From NCBI RefSeq assembly GCF_007666205.1, contig NZ_VDOR01000007.1, positions 62,001 through 126,000 of the forward strand: a DNA stretch of 64,000 bases, read 5' to 3'. The notes below the pieces were generated by a model, which was not told where the DNA came from, ran no database searches, and saw nothing but the letters and a program-made list of their open reading frames with translations. The stretch comes from Kocuria palustris (GTDB taxonomy: Bacteria > Actinomycetota > Actinomycetes > Actinomycetales > Micrococcaceae). Every line of letters begins with the position of its first letter. Position 1 is the first letter of the stretch. This document shows positions 7,959 through 16,437 of this stretch, in pieces. The position numbers and the translations under genes are program-made.

Positions 7959-10900
7959 ATGACCGCCACACCGACCTCCGGCGACTCGGGGTGGAAGCGC
8001 GCCCTCGAGCAGATGCTCGACGACGCCCGGGACGACGGCCTCGACCCCGCCCACGACGACGGCCCGGCCCCGGAGATCGGCCTCGAGTTCGATCTGCAGC
8101 TGCCCCAGCTGCGCCGCGTGCGCCGCGCCGTCCCCGCGGCCGGCGCCCCGTACACGCTCGGGATGCGGCCCGTGCGCCGGGGCTCCCGCGGCGCCTGGAT
8201 CCGCGGCGGCCTGGACTGGGAGCGGGTCGTCGATGCCGGGCACGCCGGCGCCGTCACCTCCGAGCAGGCGGACTGGTTCGACGAGCTGCGGGTCCTGGCC
8301 GAGGTCCGCTCGCGCCGGGTCGCCCACGACCGGCACTGGATCCGGCTCGAGCACTACGAGTCGCCCATGCTGTGGTCCCTGCTGGCCCGGGCCGACGAGC
8401 TCGGCGTCCGCCTGGTCAGCGCCGGCCACGGGCACCCGGTGGCCCTGGACCCTCCGGGGCGGTTCCAGGTGGATCTGAGCCGGGACGGCGGCAGCGGCCT
8501 GGCGCTGCGCCCCGAGGTCGTGGTCGAGGCCGACGGGCGGCGCCGCGTCATCCCGCTGACCTCGGCCGGAGTGATCGGGGATCCGGGGCACGGGCTCTTC
8601 TTCCCGGTCACCGCCGAGGACGGCCCGCCCGGGTTCTCGGGCTCGTCGCCCGATCTGCTGGATCCGGAGTCGGATCTCAATGCCATGACCCTGCGGCTGG
8701 TCCCGCTGAGCACCCGCCTGACCCGCGAGCAGCGCCGCTTCCTGGAGACCGCCCAGGAGATGACGGTGCCCGAGGCCGAGGTCCAGGAGTTCGTGGACCG
8801 CTGGTTCCCGCGGCTGCAGCAGCGCATCAGCCTGACCAACGACGACGGCTCGATCGAGCTGCCCGACGTGGCCGCTCCCGAGATGGTGCTGATCGTCACC
8901 CACGACGACCTCACGGTGCGCCTGGAGTGGGAGTGGGAGTACCAGCTCGGCGGCGAGCGCATGCGGCTGCCGTTCCGCCCCGCGGATCCGCTGGGCACCG
9001 AGCCGGTGCGCCGCGACTCGACCTGGGAGACGTCGATGACCACCGCGGTCCACAGGCGGATCCCCGACCTCGAGTTCCGCCGCAGCGCCTACGTGGGCCG
9101 CGACGCCGTGGTGCTGCTGCGCGACTGGCTCCCCGAGCTCGAGCGGGTCCACGACCTGCGCATCGAGACCCGGGGCACCGCACCCGCCTACCGCCCGTCC
9201 GAGGAGCCCCCGGAGATCACCGTCAGCACGGCTCCCAGCGAGCGCCGGGACTGGTTCGACCTGGGGGTCGCGGTCAGGGTGGGCGAGTTCCACGTCGCCT
9301 TCGCGGACGTCTTCAAGGCGCTGGCGCAGGGCCAGGACATCATGATGCTGCCCGACGGCACCTGGTTCGGCCTCGATGCCCCCCGGTTCGAGAAGCTGCG
9401 GGACCTGCTCAAGGAGGCCCGCTCGCTCCAGGACTCCCCCTCGGATGCGCCCATGATCTCCCGGCACCAGCTCGGGCTGTGGGAGGAGTTCGAGGAGCTC
9501 GCCGACCGCAGCGAGACGGTCTCGCGCTGGAGGGAGGCCGTGGCCCGCCTCGGCCCCGCCGCCGAGCAGGATCCGCCGGCCGTGCCCGAGTCCCTGCGCG
9601 CCGAGCTGCGGCCCTATCAGGTCGACGGCTTCCGCTGGCTGGCGGCCCTGCACGACCTCGGCCTGGGCGGGGTGCTGGCCGATGACATGGGCCTGGGCAA
9701 GACCGTGCAGACCATTGCGATGATCCAGCGCGCGCACGACCGCGCCGCCGCCGCGAGCGGCGCCGACGAGCACGGCGAGCCGGTCCCGCCCGGGGGTCCC
9801 TTCCTGGTCGTGGCCCCCACCTCGGTGGTCCCCAACTGGGTCTCCGAGATCCGCCGCTTCGCCCCGGGGCTGAGCGTGCGGGCCGTGCGCGGCACCGCCG
9901 CCGCGACGGGCGACGACCCGATCGCCCTGGCACGCCGGCACGACGTCGTCGTGACCTCCTACGCGCTGCTGCGCCTGGACGAGCAGCTGTGGACCTCGAT
10001 CGACTGGTCGGGCGTCGTGCTGGACGAGGCGCAGTTCGTCAAGAACCCGCGGACGCGGGCGCACCGGGCCGCGCGGGCGCTGCGCTGCGACACGACCATC
10101 GCGGTGACGGGCACGCCGCTGGAGAACGGGCTGACGGATCTGTGGGCGCTGCTCGCGCTGACCGCTCCAGGCCTGTTCCCCTCGCGCCGGGGCTTCGCCC
10201 AGCGGTACCAGCGGCCCATCGAGACCGCGGGCGACCGCGCGGCCCTGGCGCGCATGCGCCGGCGGCTGGCCCCCTTCATGCTGCGGCGCACCAAGGAGTC
10301 CGTCGACCTGCAGCTGCCGCCCAAGATCGAGCAGACGCTCGAGATCGAGCTGTCGCCCGAGCATCGGCGCCTCTACGACCTGCACCTGCAGCGCGAGCGC
10401 TCGAAGGTCCTGGGGCTGCTGCAGGACCTGAACGGCAACCGCTTCACGATCTTCCAGTCGCTGACCAAGCTGCGCCTGATGGCCCTGGACCCGAGTCTCG
10501 TGGACCCGGAGGCGGAGGCGCCCTCCTCGAAGCTCGAGGTCCTCTTCGAGCACCTCCCGGAGATCATCGCCGAGGGGCACCGGCCGCTCGTGTTCTCCCA
10601 GTTCACCGGCTTCCTCGAGCTGGCCGCGGCCCGCCTGGAGCGCCTCGGCATCCCGTACTCGTACCTCGACGGCTCGACCCGGGACCGCGCCGCGGCGATC
10701 GACGGCTTCCGCTCCGGTCGCACGAGGATCTTCCTCGTCTCCCTCAAGGCCGGCGGCACCGGCCTGAACCTCGTCGAGGCCGACTACTGCTTCCTGCTGG
10801 ATCCGTGGTGGAACCCGATGGCCGAGAACCAGGCCATCGACAGAGCCCACAGAATCGGGCAGACCCGGAAGGTGCTCGTGTACCGGCTCATCGCGCAGGG

Positions 10901-11030
10901 CACGATCGAGCAGAAGGTCATGGCGCTCAAGGGCCGCAAGGCGCAGCTGTTCGACTCCGTCATGGACGACGACGGGACCTTCGCCGCCGAGCTGAGCGCC
11001 GACGACGTCAGGCAGCTCCTCGAGCTCTGA
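7959..11030 (+). CDS. SNF2-family DEAD/DEAH-like ATPase (helicase)
   Basis: 1023 residues. The N-terminal ~550 residues are a poorly conserved domain of the bacterial SNF2-associated kind. The motor follows: [14 protein letters not shown] (Q-like motif, about 548), DDMGLGKT Walker A (about 575), DEAQ motif II (about 687), [13 protein letters not shown] motif III, then helicase-C with [32 protein letters not shown] and [22 protein letters not shown]. All motor motifs look intact, so it should be an ATP-driven DNA translocase. No SWIM zinc finger, nuclease or methylase domain is seen. Such proteins occur both as chromosomal repair/transcription factors and in phage-defence operons (DISARM DrmD, Zorya ZorD), and sequence alone does not decide. 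The ATG at 7959 follows TAGGAT by 7 nt. Confidence 0.92.
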   Translation: MTATPTSGDSGWKRALEQMLDDARDDGLDPAHDDGPAPEIGLEFDLQLPQLRRVRRAVPAAGAPYTLGMRPVRRGSRGAWIRGGLDWERVVDAGHAGAVTSEQADWFDELRVLAEVRSRRVAHDRHWIRLEHYESPMLWSLLARADELGVRLVSAGHGHPVALDPPGRFQVDLSRDGGSGLALRPEVVVEADGRRRVIPLTSAGVIGDPGHGLFFPVTAEDGPPGFSGSSPDLLDPESDLNAMTLRLVPLSTRLTREQRRFLETAQEMTVPEAEVQEFVDRWFPRLQQRISLTNDDGSIELPDVAAPEMVLIVTHDDLTVRLEWEWEYQLGGERMRLPFRPADPLGTEPVRRDSTWETSMTTAVHRRIPDLEFRRSAYVGRDAVVLLRDWLPELERVHDLRIETRGTAPAYRPSEEPPEITVSTAPSERRDWFDLGVAVRVGEFHVAFADVFKALAQGQDIMMLPDGTWFGLDAPRFEKLRDLLKEARSLQDSPSDAPMISRHQLGLWEEFEELADRSETVSRWREAVARLGPAAEQDPPAVPESLRAELRPYQVDGFRWLAALHDLGLGGVLADDMGLGKTVQTIAMIQRAHDRAAAASGADEHGEPVPPGGPFLVVAPTSVVPNWVSEIRRFAPGLSVRAVRGTAAATGDDPIALARRHDVVVTSYALLRLDEQLWTSIDWSGVVLDEAQFVKNPRTRAHRAARALRCDTTIAVTGTPLENGLTDLWALLALTAPGLFPSRRGFAQRYQRPIETAGDRAALARMRRRLAPFMLRRTKESVDLQLPPKIEQTLEIELSPEHRRLYDLHLQRERSKVLGLLQDLNGNRFTIFQSLTKLRLMALDPSLVDPEAEAPSSKLEVLFEHLPEIIAEGHRPLVFSQFTGFLELAAARLERLGIPYSYLDGSTRDRAAAIDGFRSGRTRIFLVSLKAGGTGLNLVEADYCFLLDPWWNPMAENQAIDRAHRIGQTRKVLVYRLIAQGTIEQKVMALKGRKAQLFDSVMDDDGTFAAELSADDVRQLLEL

Positions 11031-11455
11031 CGCCGCGCCCGCCGCACGGCGGATCCGGAGCTCCCGGCGGGCCCCGCGCCGGGGTCGCCGCGCCGCACGG
11101 GCTCGGACGCCGCCGCCTCGCATCGAGCGGATTCCGACCTCCGGCACCGGGGGATCCCAGCTTCGACGTCACATTGGCCGCGGAATCTGTGAACTCGTGT
11201 GGATGTGCCCGGATTGCACTACCGTGAGGCGCACGCGGCATCGGCCCGCGGCCCACGAGGCCGCGGTGCCGTGCCCCTCCCAGCATCCGGTGCCGCGGCT
11301 CGGCCCACCACCCCCGCCGAGCGCCGCAGGCATCCGCCGCCGTCGCACGACGCCGGCCTCGCGCTCTGCCCGCACCGTGCCCGACCGACGCTGCCTCCGA
11401 CCGATCGCCGAGTCCGGCTGACAGCGCCTCTCTCCCGCAGAGGAAGTGATCCTCC
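11031..11455. other. 425-bp intergenic region, possible promoter and leader
   Basis: No convincing gene on either strand. The first ~100 bases are very GC-rich with short inverted repeats (for instance around 11036-11056) that may end SNF2 transcription. Base composition drops at 11160-11225, where TACCGT (11220-11225) could be a -10 box, leaving a ~225-nt leader for the next gene. The last part is pyrimidine-rich with a GAGGAA ribosome site near 11440. Confidence 0.4.
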
Positions 11456-12634
11456 GTGCCCTCTCCGCACACGGGCCGCGCCGTCTCCCCCGACGCCCCC
11501 GCGGCACCGGGGCAGATCGTCGCGGCCATGGCCGCCGCCGGACTCTCCCCCGGCGACGTCCGCCGTCGACTGCACATGCTCTATCCCGATCTGCCGCTGA
11601 GCTTCTGGGCCCCGTGGCTGCGTCGCGGCCTGTTCGCCGAGCACTCCGAGCCCCCGGGCGGCCGCCGTGCTCCGCACGACGACCGGCTGCTGCGCCTGGG
11701 CGTCGAGCTCGTGGCCGCGATCGCGCTGCGGCTGGCACCCGACGCCGCAGATGCCCTGCTGCTGGCGCAGGAGGACCTCGACGCGCTCGAGGACCTCCTC
11801 GGGGAGTACGACCCCTCCGGGGCGATCCTCGCCGAGTGCCTGAAGCTCATCGGCGCCATGCGCCGGCGCATCGACGCGGGCGCCCGCCCGCTGCTGAGCG
11901 AGTCGGCCTACCACGAGCTGCTCGTCGACATCCGACTCGTCGGGGACGCCCCGGAGGCCCTCCGCCTGGCCTGGCCCCCCGCCGCCTCCGTGGTGTCGTG
12001 GAAGCTCGGCGGGGGCGACTGGACCAGGGCCCTGGCCTCGCTCGGACTCGACGGCGGGCAGCCCTCGGCGTCGGCCGCCCCGCCGCCGAGGGCGGCCCGC
12101 GAGGTCCAGGAGCTCGAGGATCCCGGCATCGCCCTGGTCGCCGCCCCCGCCGGCGCGGACGCGGAGCCCGAGCACGTGTGGGACGAGCTGCGCGACCGGC
12201 TGGCCGAGGAGCTCGCCGGCGTGGCCTGGAAGGACGTCCTGGTCCTGCGCTACAGCGCGCTGCCCGGCCAGGACGTGCCGCCGTCCGCGTGGGCGCGCAC
12301 CGGCCCCGACGGAACCCACGTCCACCTCTCCGGCGTCGACGGCTCCTCGGCCCGGTGGCCCCGCGAGGACAGCTACTTCGACGACGCGCGGTGGCGCCGG
12401 CCGTCGGTCGAGGGAGTGGCCTGGAACGCCGGCCCGCTGCCGTTCGTCGCGGCCGCCGAGCTCATGGTCGAGGGGATGCGCTTCGGCCGGCTGTGCAGCG
12501 ATCCGTATCGCTTCTGCTGGGGCGTGGGCGATGCCGGCGCCGCGGACGCCCGTGCCGGGACGGACGACGACCCGGCGGTCGAGCAGGAGGACGAGGCGGT
12601 CGCCGCGGTGCTGCCCTTCACGAGCCCGGAGTGA
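11456..12634 (+). CDS. Hypothetical protein with a TY-Chap-like C-terminal region
   Basis: 392 residues, GTG start with GAGGAA upstream. I do not recognise the family firmly. The N-terminus (about 20-60) is helical (MAAAGLSPGDVRRRLHMLYP). The middle is Leu/Ala-rich with VSWKLGGGDWTRALASLGL, a short W...AL..LG helix seen in small DNA-binding repeats. The C-terminal ~170 residues (VWDELRDRLAEELAGV, then AWARTGPDGTHVHLSG and FVAAAELMVEGMRF) resemble actinobacterial TY-Chap/YbjN-like chaperone-fold domains, an inference from pattern only. No membrane or signal segment. It follows the SNF2 gene in the same direction after 425 bp and precedes the riboswitch-controlled transporter. Confidence 0.75.
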   Translation: MPSPHTGRAVSPDAPAAPGQIVAAMAAAGLSPGDVRRRLHMLYPDLPLSFWAPWLRRGLFAEHSEPPGGRRAPHDDRLLRLGVELVAAIALRLAPDAADALLLAQEDLDALEDLLGEYDPSGAILAECLKLIGAMRRRIDAGARPLLSESAYHELLVDIRLVGDAPEALRLAWPPAASVVSWKLGGGDWTRALASLGLDGGQPSASAAPPPRAAREVQELEDPGIALVAAPAGADAEPEHVWDELRDRLAEELAGVAWKDVLVLRYSALPGQDVPPSAWARTGPDGTHVHLSGVDGSSARWPREDSYFDDARWRRPSVEGVAWNAGPLPFVAAAELMVEGMRFGRLCSDPYRFCWGVGDAGAADARAGTDDDPAVEQEDEAVAAVLPFTSPE

Positions 12635-12676
12635 GCATCAGCACGTCCCGGCCCGTCCACGGGGCAGCCGATGCTG

Positions 12677-12684
12677 TATAGACT
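12677..12684 (+). promoter_or_regulatory. Promoter -10 box of the VIT transporter transcript
   Basis: TATAGACT contains overlapping -10 candidates TATAGA and TAGACT about 10-16 nt before the riboswitch core, so transcription should begin just ahead of the aptamer. No clear -35. Confidence 0.5.
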
Positions 12685-12693
12685 GCTCCGATC

Positions 12694-12808
12694 GAAGGGG
12701 AGTAGCTCCGCGAGGCCGTGGCCTCACGAGGCTCGTCGACATACCGGATTCACGGAGGAGTCCCGGCGAGCCGTCCGCGCGCGGACGAGCGAGACCTTCA
12801 CCGCCCTG
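12694..12808 (+). ncRNA. yybP-ykoY manganese riboswitch
   Basis: The conserved left core GGGGAGTAGC (12697-12706) and right core GCGAGACCTTC (about 12789-12799) match the yybP-ykoY aptamer. P1 forms between GAAGG (12694-12698) and CCTTC (12795-12799). GC-rich arms lie between. The aptamer class binds Mn2+ and usually switches on manganese exporters. It lies about 50 nt ahead of the VIT gene, so that gene should rise with Mn. The downstream GC-rich segment 12800-12835 could be the expression platform. Recognised by core motifs, without a covariance search. Confidence 0.9.
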
Positions 12809-12853
12809 CGCGACGGCTCGTGCCGCCCCGCATCGACAGGACAGGACTCCTCC

Positions 12854-13972
12854 ATGACCGGCTCCCACGCGCCTTCCGCCGAGCCCGCCGCCGACAAGGC
12901 CCAGATCCGCCGGTGGCGCCGCTACCTCGCCGAGGAGCAGGCCGAGGCCGAGATCTACCGCCGCCTCGGGGAGCGCTCCTCCGGCCGTCATCGTCGGATC
13001 CTCCTCGAGGTCGCCGAGGCCGAGGGACGCCACAGCGCGCACTGGGAGGACCGGCTCGCCCCCTACGGCCTCGGGCCCACGCGGCCGTCGCCGGGCTCGC
13101 GCCTGCTGATGTTCCTGGCCGAGCACTTCGGCACGGTCTTCGTCCTGGCGCTGCTGCAGCGCGCGGAGTCGCGCTCCCCCTACTCCGGCGACGCCGACGT
13201 CCCCGAGTCCATGGCCGCCGACGAGGCCCTGCACGAGGAGATCGTGCGCGCCCTGGCCAACGACGGCCGCCAGCGCCTGTCCGGGAACTTCCGCGCAGCG
13301 GTCTTCGGCGCCAACGACGGGCTGGTCTCCAATCTGGCGCTCGTCATGGGCGTCGGGGCCACCGGCATGAGCGGATCCCAGGTGCTGTTCACCGGCATCG
13401 CGGGCCTGCTGGCCGGCGCCCTGTCCATGGGGGCCGGCGAGTTCGTCTCGGTGCGCTCCCAGCGCGAGATGCTCGACGCCTCGCGGCCCACCCAGGTGAC
13501 CCTGGATGTCGCGCCCAAGCTCGACCTGCAGGCCAATGAGCTCGAGCTGGTCTACCGCGCCCGCGGCATGACCGCCGAGGCCGCCGCGCACCGAGCGGCC
13601 GAGCGCCTGGGCTATCTGGACTGCGACTGCGATCCGTCCCTGTCCTACCAGGACGATGACGAGGAGGCCGAGTCCGAGCAGGACAACGTCGCGCTGGGGA
13701 CCGACCTGGGCGCCTCCGCCTCGAGCTTCTGCTTCTTCGCCTCCGGAGCGGTCATCCCCATCATCCCGTTCGTGTTCGGGATGTCGGGGATGCCCGCGCT
13801 GGTGCTGGCCATGGTGCTCGTCGGCATCGCGCTGCTCGTGACGGGCGGGGCGGTCGGCCTGCTGTCCGGCGCCTCGCCGTTCAAGCGGGGCCTGCGCCAG
13901 CTCGGGATCGGCTACGGCGCGGCCGTGGCCACCTATCTCCTGGGGCTGCTGTTCAACACGTCGGCCGCCTGA
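12854..13972 (+). CDS. Ferritin-like / VIT1 (CCC1) family metal transporter
   Basis: 372 residues. The start is ATG 12854 with AGGA 7 nt upstream; the same frame is open further upstream, but only through the riboswitch. Residues about 15-145 form a rubrerythrin/ferritin-like helical domain (AEEQAEAEIYRRLGER, EVAEAEGRHSAHWEDRL, DEALHEEIV) with Glu and His residues able to bind metal. Residues about 150-372 are the VIT1 domain: FGANDGLVSNLALVMGV, the SMGAGEFVSVRSQRE motif, an acidic Cys/Asp loop (DCDCDPSLSYQDDDEE) and terminal helices. The family moves Fe2+ or Mn2+ out of the cytoplasm. The Mn riboswitch in front points to manganese export and tolerance. The direct substrate is inferred. Confidence 0.92.
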   Translation: MTGSHAPSAEPAADKAQIRRWRRYLAEEQAEAEIYRRLGERSSGRHRRILLEVAEAEGRHSAHWEDRLAPYGLGPTRPSPGSRLLMFLAEHFGTVFVLALLQRAESRSPYSGDADVPESMAADEALHEEIVRALANDGRQRLSGNFRAAVFGANDGLVSNLALVMGVGATGMSGSQVLFTGIAGLLAGALSMGAGEFVSVRSQREMLDASRPTQVTLDVAPKLDLQANELELVYRARGMTAEAAAHRAAERLGYLDCDCDPSLSYQDDDEEAESEQDNVALGTDLGASASSFCFFASGAVIPIIPFVFGMSGMPALVLAMVLVGIALLVTGGAVGLLSGASPFKRGLRQLGIGYGAAVATYLLGLLFNTSAA

Positions 13973-14020
13973 GGCGCCGACGGGGGCGCGGGTGCCGTGC
14001 CCCCGCTCGCCCCCTGGTCG

Positions 14021-14056
14021 CGCGGAGGACGAGCAGGCGGCTCCGCGAGGTTTTTT
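14021..14056 (+). terminator. Rho-independent terminator after the VIT transporter gene
   Basis: CGCGGAG (14021-14027) pairs with CTCCGCG (14041-14047), followed after 3 nt by six T residues (14051-14056). A T-tract is unusual in this very GC-rich sequence, which supports the call. It sits 48 nt after the VIT stop codon. Confidence 0.8.
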
Positions 14057-14090
14057 GCGCGCTGAGGCGCTCCCGCGGCCATCTCTGGGA

Positions 14091-14096
14091 TATGAT
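14091..14096 (+). promoter_or_regulatory. Strong -10 promoter box with no intact gene behind it
   Basis: TATGAT, close to the consensus. No -35 box is recognisable. A 6-bp hairpin (GTGGCT-CTCG-AGCCAC, 14102-14117) lies at the expected start of the transcript. Confidence 0.5.
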
Positions 14097-14124
14097 CGTG
14101 ATGTGGCTCTCGAGCCACGCAGCA

Positions 14125-14310
14125 ATGGAGGACCACTGCCGCGATCGTCGGCGCGGCCGCACTGGGGGGTGCTTCGTCGCCGGCAGCCGCAGTGGCACAG
14201 TCGCTCAGCCCACGACTCCCTCCGTTGAGACATGACTGTCTGCCGGCGGCCACGGGAACTCTCCTTCCGGAGGCGCATCTCTCCCCGCGCCGGGTGCCTT
14301 GCATCCGTCA
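14125..14310 (+). pseudogene. Possible decayed secreted-protein gene
   Basis: From ATG 14125, dropping one G after the start codon gives MRTTAAIVGAAALGGASSP followed by AAAVAQ, a textbook short signal peptide with an AVA cleavage site. In the sequence as given this frame has no start codon, and the ATG frame stops after 36 codons. Beyond the signal peptide the frames alternate between Pro/Ser/Thr-like and Arg-rich readings, as expected after several frameshifts. A promoter box lies just upstream. This could be chance in GC-rich DNA or a short expressed peptide. No parent family was identified. Confidence 0.3.
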
Positions 14311-14375
14311 CCTCGTGGCCGCCGGTCCTGTCATCTCCGCGCCCGAGCCGCGCTCCGGACCGACAGCGCCCCGAC

Positions 14376-14416
14376 CAGCTCTGTCTCGGAACAGCTCTGT
14401 CTCGGAACGGCTCTGC
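14376..14416. repeat. Tandem 16-bp direct repeat
   Basis: CAGCTCTGTCTCGGAA occurs at 14376-14391 and again at 14392-14407, followed by a partial third copy CGGCTCTGC (14408-14416). No function is evident. Confidence 0.85.
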
Positions 14417-14500
14417 CCATGAACGGGCTCGTCCCCGAGCAGTCCGTCGTCCCCCCCGGTCGCCCTTCCGGGCTCGACGGCCTTCCCGAACGCCGCAGGC

Positions 14501-14528
14501 GGCCCGCACGGTTCCTCCCGTGCGGGCC
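14501..14528. terminator. Terminator hairpin downstream of the PhoD gene
   Basis: GGCCCGCACGG (14501-14511) and CCGTGCGGGCC (14518-14528) form a perfect 11-bp stem with a 6-nt loop, 79 nt beyond the PhoD stop codon. Confidence 0.75.
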
Positions 14529-14606
14529 ATCGTCCTGGATCGCCCGCTCCCCGGCCCGGTCCGGATCCGGCGGACGGGCGGGGCGGGCCGGGGGGGGCGA
14601 CTCGGC

Positions 14607-16259
14607 TCAGCGCTGCGGCTCGAACTCCTTCTCCCAGACGATCTCGCCGTTGCCGTCGCGCAGGGAGACCGTCATGAGGTCCTGCTCGTCCAGGTCCACA
14701 TGGCCGAAGAACTGGAAGGCCATGTCGCGCGGCGATGCCTCCCTGGGGCCCGCCTTCACGAAGACCTCCTCCGGCCCGAACGTCCCGTCGAGCTCATTGG
14801 GCCCGAAGCAGCCGGCGTTGATGGGCCCGGCCACGAACTCCCAGAACTCGTCGAACTCCTTGAAGGCGGCGTTCTGCGGCCTGTAGCGGTGGGCCGCGCA
14901 GTAGTGCACGTCGCCGGTGATGACGAAGACGTTCTTCACGCCGTTGTCCTTGATCGACTTCAGCACGCGGGCCAGCTGCAGCTCACGGCCCAGCGGGCGG
15001 TTCGGGTCGTCGTTGGAGATCGACTCCTGCGCCTGGCCGTCGGGGACCACGAGGCCGAAGGGCAGATCGGCGGAGATGCACTTCCACGTGGCGGTGGAGT
15101 CCCGCAGCCCGTCGATCAGCCACCGGGTCTGCTCCTCGCCCAGGATGTCGGTCTCGGCCCGCTCCATGCCGTCGGTGTTCTCGCTCTTGTGCGTGCGCAT
15201 GTCCAGGCAGAACACGTCGAGCTGGGAGCCGCGCGAGATCCTGCGGTAGATCCGGGCGTCCTCGAAGCCGGAGGTCCCGGGCTCGAGCGCGCGGGCGTCG
15301 CCGATGGGCTGGTACTCCTGCCAGGCGCGGCGGCCCCGGGCCGCCAGGGTGTCGACGTCGCGGACCGTGTAGCGGTCATCGGAGAGCACCTCGCCGGGCC
15401 ACCAGTTGTTCGTGGTCTCGTGATCGTCCCACTGCGCGTACAGCGAGGTGTTCGCGTAGAACTCGCGGATGTTGTGATCCATCATGTTGTAGCGATGACG
15501 CGCCCGGAACTCCTCCTGCGTCTCGGCCACCTTGCTGACGCCCTCGGTGACGACGTTGCGCCACAGCTGCCCGCCCGGCTCCTCGACCTCGGCCTCGATC
15601 GGGCCGTCGGCGTAGATCGTGTCGCCGGCGTGGATGAAGAAGTCCGGATTGGTCGCCGCCATGGCCCGATAGGTGCGCATCCCGCCCAGATCCGGGTTGA
15701 TGCCCCAGCCCTGGCCTGCGGTGTCGGCGGTCCACACGAAGGACTGCGCGGTGCCGGAGGCGCGGCGGGTCCGCTGGCCGCGGCCCAGGCGCAGGCCCTC
15801 GGGGGCGGTGCGGAACGTGCCGAACTCCGCCGGCGAGCGCACCCCGTCCTCGTCCTCGAACTGCACGGCGTACAGGAACTGCGAGCCGGAGGGCAGGCCT
15901 GTCACGCCGATCTTGACGGTGTGGTCGGTCTCGGCGGTGACCCAGCCGGACTCGACGGTCTTCTCGAAGCCGCCGCGCCCCCGGACCGGGTTGAAGTCCT
16001 CGTCGACCGCGGTGATCCGCACGACCATGCGGCCGTCGGCCGAGGAGCGCGACCAGACGACGACGGAGTCCGTCGAGGCCTCGCCCGTCATGATCCCCGA
16101 GGGGAGGTGCAGGCGGCTGCGGACGAGGCCCGCGACGGAGGCGCGCTCAGCTCGGACGGGAGCGGCCGGGGAGGCCGTCGCGGGGACGGCTGCGGTGGAC
16201 AGGACGGCGGTGGCGGCGGCGGTTCCGGAGAGCAGGCCGCGGCGGGAGAGAGAAGCCAT
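14607..16259 (-). CDS. PhoD-family alkaline phosphatase/phosphodiesterase, Tat-exported
   Basis: 550 residues from ATG 16259 (GGAG 10 nt upstream). The N-terminus MASLSRRGLLSGTAAATAVL is a twin-arginine signal with cleavage expected near ATA-SPA. An Ig-like N-domain (about 50-165) precedes the metallophosphatase domain, with WTADTAGQGWGINPD, FFIHAGDTIYADG, YAQWDDHETTNNWW and FVITGDVHYCAAH matching the PhoD metal ligands (Fe3+/Ca2+). The enzyme releases phosphate from esters outside the cell; substrate range cannot be read from sequence. No PHO-box-like repeat was seen upstream. It stands alone, with its own terminator. Confidence 0.93.
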   Translation of the reverse strand: MASLSRRGLLSGTAAATAVLSTAAVPATASPAAPVRAERASVAGLVRSRLHLPSGIMTGEASTDSVVVWSRSSADGRMVVRITAVDEDFNPVRGRGGFEKTVESGWVTAETDHTVKIGVTGLPSGSQFLYAVQFEDEDGVRSPAEFGTFRTAPEGLRLGRGQRTRRASGTAQSFVWTADTAGQGWGINPDLGGMRTYRAMAATNPDFFIHAGDTIYADGPIEAEVEEPGGQLWRNVVTEGVSKVAETQEEFRARHRYNMMDHNIREFYANTSLYAQWDDHETTNNWWPGEVLSDDRYTVRDVDTLAARGRRAWQEYQPIGDARALEPGTSGFEDARIYRRISRGSQLDVFCLDMRTHKSENTDGMERAETDILGEEQTRWLIDGLRDSTATWKCISADLPFGLVVPDGQAQESISNDDPNRPLGRELQLARVLKSIKDNGVKNVFVITGDVHYCAAHRYRPQNAAFKEFDEFWEFVAGPINAGCFGPNELDGTFGPEEVFVKAGPREASPRDMAFQFFGHVDLDEQDLMTVSLRDGNGEIVWEKEFEPQR

Positions 16260-16437
16260 GTGCTTGATGCTCCGCCGATCCGACGACCCGGGCCCCACGG
16301 GCGGACGACCACTCGCCGTCGCTCAGGTGAAGAGACGATGTCCCAGGTCAGAGGCCGATGAACTGGCATCGGATCCGCCCGGCTGGGGGTCTCGAGGGGC
16401 CGCTCGGCCGCTCGCGTCGATCAGGCGCAGCGGCCGA

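Larger units (their letters stand above)
13973..14606. other. 634-bp intergenic region: terminator, promoter, possible decayed gene, repeats
   Basis: Between the convergent VIT and PhoD genes. It contains a rho-independent terminator (14021-14056), a TATGAT promoter box (14091-14096), a possible broken secreted-protein gene (14125 onward), a 16-bp tandem repeat (14376-14416) and the PhoD-side terminator (14501-14528). Each is listed separately. No intact gene was found. Confidence 0.7.

Noticed and set aside
4671..11147. A 2158-residue open frame on the minus strand spanning the SNF2 gene
   Set aside because: The upstream half is antisense to SNF2 with unnatural composition. The real gene starts at TTG 7796 with a ribosome site.
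12671..12853. N-terminal extension of the VIT transporter frame
   Set aside because: The extension runs through the riboswitch and lacks protein-like composition; ATG 12854 has its own ribosome site.
14376..14416. CRISPR-like repeats
   Set aside because: The repeats are directly adjacent without spacers, only 2.5 copies, and no cas gene is present.
14232..16361. Long + strand frame opposite PhoD
   Set aside because: It mirrors the PhoD coding frame and has low-complexity, antisense-type composition.
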